Of a stretch of 64,000 nucleotides of DNA, positions 60,153 to 64,000 are shown piece after piece. Source of the stretch: Variovorax saccharolyticus (GTDB lineage: Bacteria; Pseudomonadota; Gammaproteobacteria; Burkholderiales; Burkholderiaceae_C). Where the stretch lies: assembly GCF_030316765.1 (NCBI RefSeq), contig NZ_JASZYT010000001.1, positions 868,001 to 932,000 on the forward strand, in the 5' to 3' direction. Numbering within the stretch: position 1 is the first letter of the stretch; each line of letters begins with the position of its first letter. The notes under the pieces were generated by a model. The model worked only from the letters and a program-made list of their open reading frames with translations. It had not been told where the DNA came from and ran no database searches. The translations under genes were made by a program, and so were the position numbers.

Positions 60153-61067
60153 TCAGAGTCGCTGCAGCTGCGGGTGCTTGGCGAACAGCTCGGCCGCCCA
60201 GTCGACGAAGGCCCGGACCTTGGCGCTCAGGTGGCGGTTCGGCGGATACACCACGTGCACCGGAAGGGGCGGGCGGGTCCACTCCGGCATGATCCGCACC
60301 AGCTCGCCGCTCGCGATGTAGGGCTCCGCCATGTAGGTGATGACCTGCGACAAGCCGAAGCCGCCGAGCACGGCAGTCATGTGGGCATTGCTGTCGTTGA
60401 CCGAGACCCGGTAGGGCCCCGAGATCTCGAACTTCTCGTCGCCCCGGTGGAATTCCTCCGGGTACATGCGGCGGGTGCTGCCCGAGAAGAAACCCACCAC
60501 CAGGTGCCGCTTCTCGATGTCCAGCGGATGCTGCGGTTCGCCGTAGCGCTTGAGATAGGCCGGCGAGGCCACGGTCAGCCAGGGCAGGTTGCCGATGCGC
60601 CGCGCCACCAGCGACTGGTCGCTGAGTTCGCCGCCGCGGATCACGCAGTCCACGTTGTCCGAGATCAGGTCGACCGCCCGGTCGCTGACGCCGACGTCGA
60701 CCTGGATCTCGGGGTAGCGGTCGCAGAAGCTGGCGAGCGCCGGCAGGATCACCAGCCGGGCCATCGACGAGCCGACGTCGATGCGCAGCCGCCCGGTCGG
60801 ATTGGCCTGCGCATTCGTCATGCTGGCCTCGATGTCGTCGAAGTCGTTCAGCAGCCGGGCGGTGCGCTCGTAGTAGGCGGCGCCGTCAGGCGTCACGGTG
60901 ACGCGCCGCGTGGTGCGGTTGAGCAGCTTCACGTGCAGGCGCGACTCGAGCGCCTGGATCTGCTTGGTCACCGTGCCCTTGGGCAGTCCGAGCGAATCCG
61001 CGGCGCGGGTGAACGTACCGGCTTCGACGACGCGGACAAATATCCGCATGCCCTGGATCTGATCCAT
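60153..61067 (-). CDS. LysR-family transcriptional regulator
   Basis: A 304-aa LTTR. Winged helix MRIFVRVVEAGTFTRAADSLGLPKGTVTKQIQALES, then an effector domain with TGRLRIDVGSSMARLVILPAL. The subtype matches regulators that control neighbouring efflux or oxidoreductase genes. It is divergent, 165 bp, from the alpha/beta-fold gene and RND pump at 61233 onward, which it probably controls. Confidence 0.9.
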   Translation of the reverse strand: MDQIQGMRIFVRVVEAGTFTRAADSLGLPKGTVTKQIQALESRLHVKLLNRTTRRVTVTPDGAAYYERTARLLNDFDDIEASMTNAQANPTGRLRIDVGSSMARLVILPALASFCDRYPEIQVDVGVSDRAVDLISDNVDCVIRGGELSDQSLVARRIGNLPWLTVASPAYLKRYGEPQHPLDIEKRHLVVGFFSGSTRRMYPEEFHRGDEKFEISGPYRVSVNDSNAHMTAVLGGFGLSQVITYMAEPYIASGELVRIMPEWTRPPLPVHVVYPPNRHLSAKVRAFVDWAAELFAKHPQLQRL

Positions 61068-61232
61068 CTATGCTTGCTCCTGGGGTGGCGGGATGCCTCG
61101 GGGAGCGGAATTCTCACACGGGCATCCGGCGCGATTGTTAGCCGGATGGAAACAGAGTGGGGTCCGGTGTCTCGTTGAAGCAACCCCGGCCCGACTTATA
61201 TTTCATTCATCTTCCACCCACCGAAGCCGTCC

Positions 61233-62096
61233 ATGTCCAGCAGTTCCAGTCAGCCACCTGTCGCAGAAGCCGCCACGGCTGCCGCGCAGGCGGCCGAAAC
61301 CGACATCCGCATCGAACTGCCGGACCGGGAGCCGGTGCCGGCCCGGCTGTACGGCGTGCGGCCGCGGGGCGCCACGGTGCCGCTGGTGCTGCATTTTCAT
61401 GGCGGCACCTTCGTCTGCGGCGACCTCGACAACGGCCGCAGCGTGGCCCGGCTGCTGGCCGGCGCGGGTGCGGTGGTCGTTTCGCTCGACTACCCGCTGG
61501 CACCCAAGGCGCCGTTTCCGGAGCCGATCGAGGTCGGCTTCGCGGCGCTGGAATGGCTTCACAAGCAGCGCGTCAAGCTGGCCGGGAAGGGCGCCCAGGT
61601 GTTCCTCGCGGGCGAGGAGGCCGGCGGCAACCTGGCGGCGGCCGTGGCGCTGATGGCGCGCGATCGGGCCCATCCGCCGCTGGCGGGCCAGATCCTGCTG
61701 TCGCCGATGCTCGACCCCTGCGCGGGCACGGCCTCGCTGCGCAAGGCCACCGGCGACGCCACGCAGTGCAAGTGGGCCTCGGGCTGGCAGGAGTACCTCA
61801 AGCGCCCGGTCAATGCCACGCACCCGTATGCGGTGCCCGGCGGTTCGCTGCGGCTGGCCGAGGTGGCGCGGACGCTGGTGCTGGTCGGCCAGGATGACCC
61901 GATGCGCGACGAGGCGCTGAGCTTCGCGCGCCGGCTCGCCGATGCCGGCATCGCGGTCACCAGCAGCGTGCTGCCGGGCGCGGCCAACTGGCCCGAGGCG
62001 CTCTACGAGCCCGAAGGTTCGGGCTGCAAGGCCTGCGAGGCGGTGGTGCAGAAGCACTTCCGCGACTTCTTCAGCGCGGCGCCCCCGCCGCACTGA
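61233..62096 (+). CDS. Alpha/beta-hydrolase-fold protein lacking the nucleophile Ser
   Basis: A 287-aa protein of the hormone-sensitive-lipase-like branch: oxyanion-type HFHGGTFVCGDLDN near residue 55, LDYPLAPKAPFPEPIEVGF as the conserved DYRLAPE-type block. At the nucleophile elbow, where the family has GDSAGG, this one has GEEAGG (Glu129 in place of Ser), and the usual His block is replaced by GAANWPEAL, so catalysis of the classical type looks lost. Located between a divergent LysR gene and an RND efflux operon, so it may bind a pump-related ligand or act structurally. Start is the ATG of MSSSSS. Confidence 0.8.
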   Translation: MSSSSSQPPVAEAATAAAQAAETDIRIELPDREPVPARLYGVRPRGATVPLVLHFHGGTFVCGDLDNGRSVARLLAGAGAVVVSLDYPLAPKAPFPEPIEVGFAALEWLHKQRVKLAGKGAQVFLAGEEAGGNLAAAVALMARDRAHPPLAGQILLSPMLDPCAGTASLRKATGDATQCKWASGWQEYLKRPVNATHPYAVPGGSLRLAEVARTLVLVGQDDPMRDEALSFARRLADAGIAVTSSVLPGAANWPEALYEPEGSGCKACEAVVQKHFRDFFSAAPPPH

Positions 62097-62178
62097 GCGA
62101 CGGCGCACGGCCGGCGGTGCGCTGAAAGCTCCCTCGCACGGAGCGACTTCCAGATCCAGGGGTGACGGTACCTCGAAC

Positions 62179-62231
62179 CGAACGGCGGCAGCTCCGCCGG
62201 GCGAAGCCGTTCGCCTCCCAAACGTTTTTTT
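62179..62231 (+). terminator. Stem-loop with distal T-run before the RND adaptor
   Basis: Arms CGAACGGC (62179-62186) and GCCGTTCG (62206-62213), with a run of seven T from 62225. The T-run is about 11 nt past the stem, so it is a weak terminator or attenuator in the leader of the efflux genes. Confidence 0.35.
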
Positions 62232-62301
62232 CCCGCTGTCCTGCGCCACCCGCGCGGGAGGGCACCGTGTTTTCCAAGAGTCACCAAAAGGACCATTCAT
62301 C

Positions 62302-63546
62302 ATGTCGAAGCCTCAACAATCCTCCCTCGCGCGGCGCCGCCTCTGGCCGGCGGTGACCGGCGTCACGGCGCTGGTGGTGATCGCTGCCACTGCGCTCGGC
62401 CTGCACAGCCTCAAGGCCGAGGCCAACGACGTCACGGCGGTGGCGACGCCGCGGGCCACGCCGGTCTCGGTGGCCACCGTGGCGGCGACCGAAGTCAACA
62501 CCTGGGACGAGTTCTCGGGCCGGCTCGAAGCGGTCGAGCGGGTCGACGTGCGATCGCGGGTCGCGGGTGCGGTGCAGGCCGTGCACTTTCGCGAAGGCGC
62601 GCTGGTGAAGCAGGGCGAACTGCTGATCACCATCGACCCGGCGCCGTACGCGGCCGAAGTGGAGCGCGCCGAGGCACAGGTCGCCTCGGCCCAGGCCCGG
62701 GTGTCTTTCACGCGCAGCGAAGTGGAGCGCGCACGCCGGCTGTGGGACGAGAAGGCGATCGCCCAGCGCGAGCTCGACGAGCGCAGCAATGCCGGCCGCG
62801 AGGCCGAGGCCAACTTGCGTGCCGCGCAGGCCTCGCTGCAGAGCGCCCGCCTGAATCTGGGCTACACCCAGGTGCGCGCGCCGGTCTCCGGTCGCACCGG
62901 CAAGCTCGAAGTGACGGTGGGCAACCTTGTGGCCGCGGGCCCGGGCGCGCCGGTGCTGACCACGCTGGTCTCGGTGAGCCCGATCTACGCGAGCTTCGAC
63001 GCCGACGAGCAGATCGTGGTCAAGGCCCTGAAGGACCTGCCCGGCGGCGCCAGCGCGCGCGGGCGCATCGAAGGCATCCCGGTGCAGATGGGCACCGCCG
63101 CCAGCGACGGCACGCCCTACACCGGCCGCCTTCAGCTGATCGACAACCAGGTCGATGCCAAGAGCGGCACGGTGCGGGTTCGCGCCGCCTTCGACAACGC
63201 CGACGGCGCGCTGATCCCGGGCCAGTTCGCCCGCATCCGCATGGGGCAGGCGCGCAACGACATGGCGCTGCTGGTCAACGAACGGGCCGTCGGCACCGAC
63301 CAGAACAAGAAGTTCGTGATGGTCGTGGGTGCCGACAACAAGGCCGAGTACCGCGAAGTGGCGCTGGGCGCCCCGGTCAATGGCCTGCGCGTCGTGACCA
63401 AGGGCCTGAAGGCCGGCGAGCGCGTGGTGGTCAACGGCCTGCAGCACATCCGCCCGGGCGCACTGGTGGCGCCGCAGGCCGTGACCATGGACGCCAAGGC
63501 CGAAGTGCCGCAGGCGGCCCAGCGCGTCGCAGCCGCGAAATCCTGA
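62302..63546 (+). CDS. RND efflux periplasmic adaptor (MexE/AcrA-like)
   Basis: A 414-aa membrane-fusion protein with an N-terminal uncleaved or signal-anchor helix (residues about 12-32). Order: lipoyl half (VAGAVQAVHFREGALVKQGELL), alpha-helical hairpin (about residues 115-185), second lipoyl half (LGYTQVRAPVSGRTGKLEV), beta-barrel, membrane-proximal domain (GLRVVTKGLKAGERVVVNG). The pump follows 22 bp later. It differs from the lipoprotein adaptor at 13780-14946, so the window has two unrelated RND systems. Confidence 0.92.
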   Translation: MSKPQQSSLARRRLWPAVTGVTALVVIAATALGLHSLKAEANDVTAVATPRATPVSVATVAATEVNTWDEFSGRLEAVERVDVRSRVAGAVQAVHFREGALVKQGELLITIDPAPYAAEVERAEAQVASAQARVSFTRSEVERARRLWDEKAIAQRELDERSNAGREAEANLRAAQASLQSARLNLGYTQVRAPVSGRTGKLEVTVGNLVAAGPGAPVLTTLVSVSPIYASFDADEQIVVKALKDLPGGASARGRIEGIPVQMGTAASDGTPYTGRLQLIDNQVDAKSGTVRVRAAFDNADGALIPGQFARIRMGQARNDMALLVNERAVGTDQNKKFVMVVGADNKAEYREVALGAPVNGLRVVTKGLKAGERVVVNGLQHIRPGALVAPQAVTMDAKAEVPQAAQRVAAAKS

Positions 63547-63568
63547 TCCCGCTCGTGGGAGAAAAGAC

Positions 63569-64000
63569 ATGAATCTATCCAAGTTCTTCATCGACCGGCC
63601 GATCTTTGCCGGCGTGCTGTCGGTGCTGATGCTGATCGCCGGCCTGATCGCGCTGCGCGGCCTGCCGATCTCCGAGTACCCCGAGGTGGTGCCGCCCTCG
63701 GTGGTGGTGCGGGCCAACTATCCGGGCGCCAATCCGAAAGTGATCGCCGAGACCGTCGCGACGCCGCTCGAGGAGTCGATCAACGGCGTCGAGGGCATGC
63801 TCTACATGGGCAGCCAGGCGACCACCGACGGGCTCATGACGCTGACCGTGACCTTCAAGCTCGGCACCGACCCCGACAAGGCCCAGCAACTGGTGCAGAA
63901 CCGCGTCTCGCAGGCCGAGCCGCGGCTGCCCGAGGAGGTGCGCCGGCTCGGCATCACGACCATCAAGAGCTCGCCCGACCTCACGATGGTGGTGCACCTG
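63569..64000 (+). CDS. RND efflux permease (MexF/AcrB-like), 3'-truncated
   Basis: Only the first 144 residues are in the window. MNLSKFFIDRPIFAGVLSVLM is the canonical N-terminus of HAE1 pumps, followed by RGLPISEYPEVVPPSVVVRANYPGANP and TPLEESINGVEGMLYM of the first porter subdomain. Closest in feel to MexF/BpeF-type pumps. The end lies outside the window. Confidence 0.93.
   Translation, partial: MNLSKFFIDRPIFAGVLSVLMLIAGLIALRGLPISEYPEVVPPSVVVRANYPGANPKVIAETVATPLEESINGVEGMLYMGSQATTDGLMTLTVTFKLGTDPDKAQQLVQNRVSQAEPRLPEEVRRLGITTIKSSPDLTMVVHL

Overview
The window is GC-rich chromosomal DNA from a betaproteobacterium, most likely a member of the Comamonadaceae (Variovorax-like, inferred from gene content and not from a database match). 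Supporting signs are the hpnCDE squalene genes, a Bug/TctC-type solute-binding protein, a small Trp-rich protein of the TIGR04438 type, a betaproteobacterial 6S RNA beside zapA, and GC-rich repeats of about 90 bp lying against stop codons. Nearly all DNA is coding. I see no insertion sequence, prophage or CRISPR array.

Layout. 1-2181: end of a branched-chain amino-acid permease gene, an alpha/beta hydrolase and a DUF1993 protein. 2178-3953: hemH and a divergent HAD phosphatase. 3963-10289: the most interesting block, a locus resembling the Pseudomonas fap functional-amyloid operon. It has a 411-aa Gly-rich secreted protein, two small exported proteins that each carry a double-glycine motif, a periplasmic C39-type peptidase, a coiled-coil plus beta-barrel outer-membrane protein, and a sigma-54 activator. 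A near-perfect sigma-54 promoter precedes the Gly-rich gene. 10302-13618: hpnE, hpnD and hpnC (farnesyl diphosphate to squalene), with an inverted repeat pair between hpnE and hpnD. 13702-18125: an RND efflux adaptor and pump behind a strong promoter with a palindrome. 18260-24805: tRNA-Leu, tig, clpP, clpX and lon (heat-shock-like promoter), then tRNA-Gly, tRNA-Cys and tRNA-Leu. 24828-29967: an unknown protein, an MFS transporter, a periplasmic unknown, murI and a class I fumarase. 30010-33895: proVWX glycine betaine/proline ABC uptake with a promoter and palindromic operator. 33995-42779: fumC, a YqhA-family protein, acs, small membrane proteins, a cytochrome c, ilvD with a divergent LysR gene, and bacterioferritin. 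42927-43754: lgt. 43828-49422: a malonate operon (GntR regulator, malonyl-CoA decarboxylase, Bug binding protein, enoyl-CoA hydratase-like protein, malonyl-CoA synthetase). 49435-51283: two universal stress proteins and a TauE/SafE permease. 51298-52107: 6S RNA, zapA and a small coiled-coil partner. 52190-60149: a cobalamin riboswitch and an eight-gene B12 uptake and salvage operon. 60153-64000: a LysR regulator divergent from an alpha/beta-hydrolase-fold gene and a second RND efflux system, whose pump runs off the window.

How the genes work together. The fap-like genes form two divergent units around a 568-bp control region. The activator carries the GAFTGA loop needed to contact sigma-54, which fits the promoter found. 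The C39 peptidase is a natural candidate to cut the two small proteins after their Gly-Gly motifs. The B12 block is one transcript under a riboswitch: outer-membrane receptor, periplasmic binding protein, permease and ATPase, followed by adenosylation and nucleotide-loop assembly enzymes. The malonate block converts malonate to malonyl-CoA and then acetyl-CoA under a GntR repressor with a 16-bp perfect palindrome just upstream of its own gene. All functions are assigned by reading the translated sequences; no alignment or database search was run.
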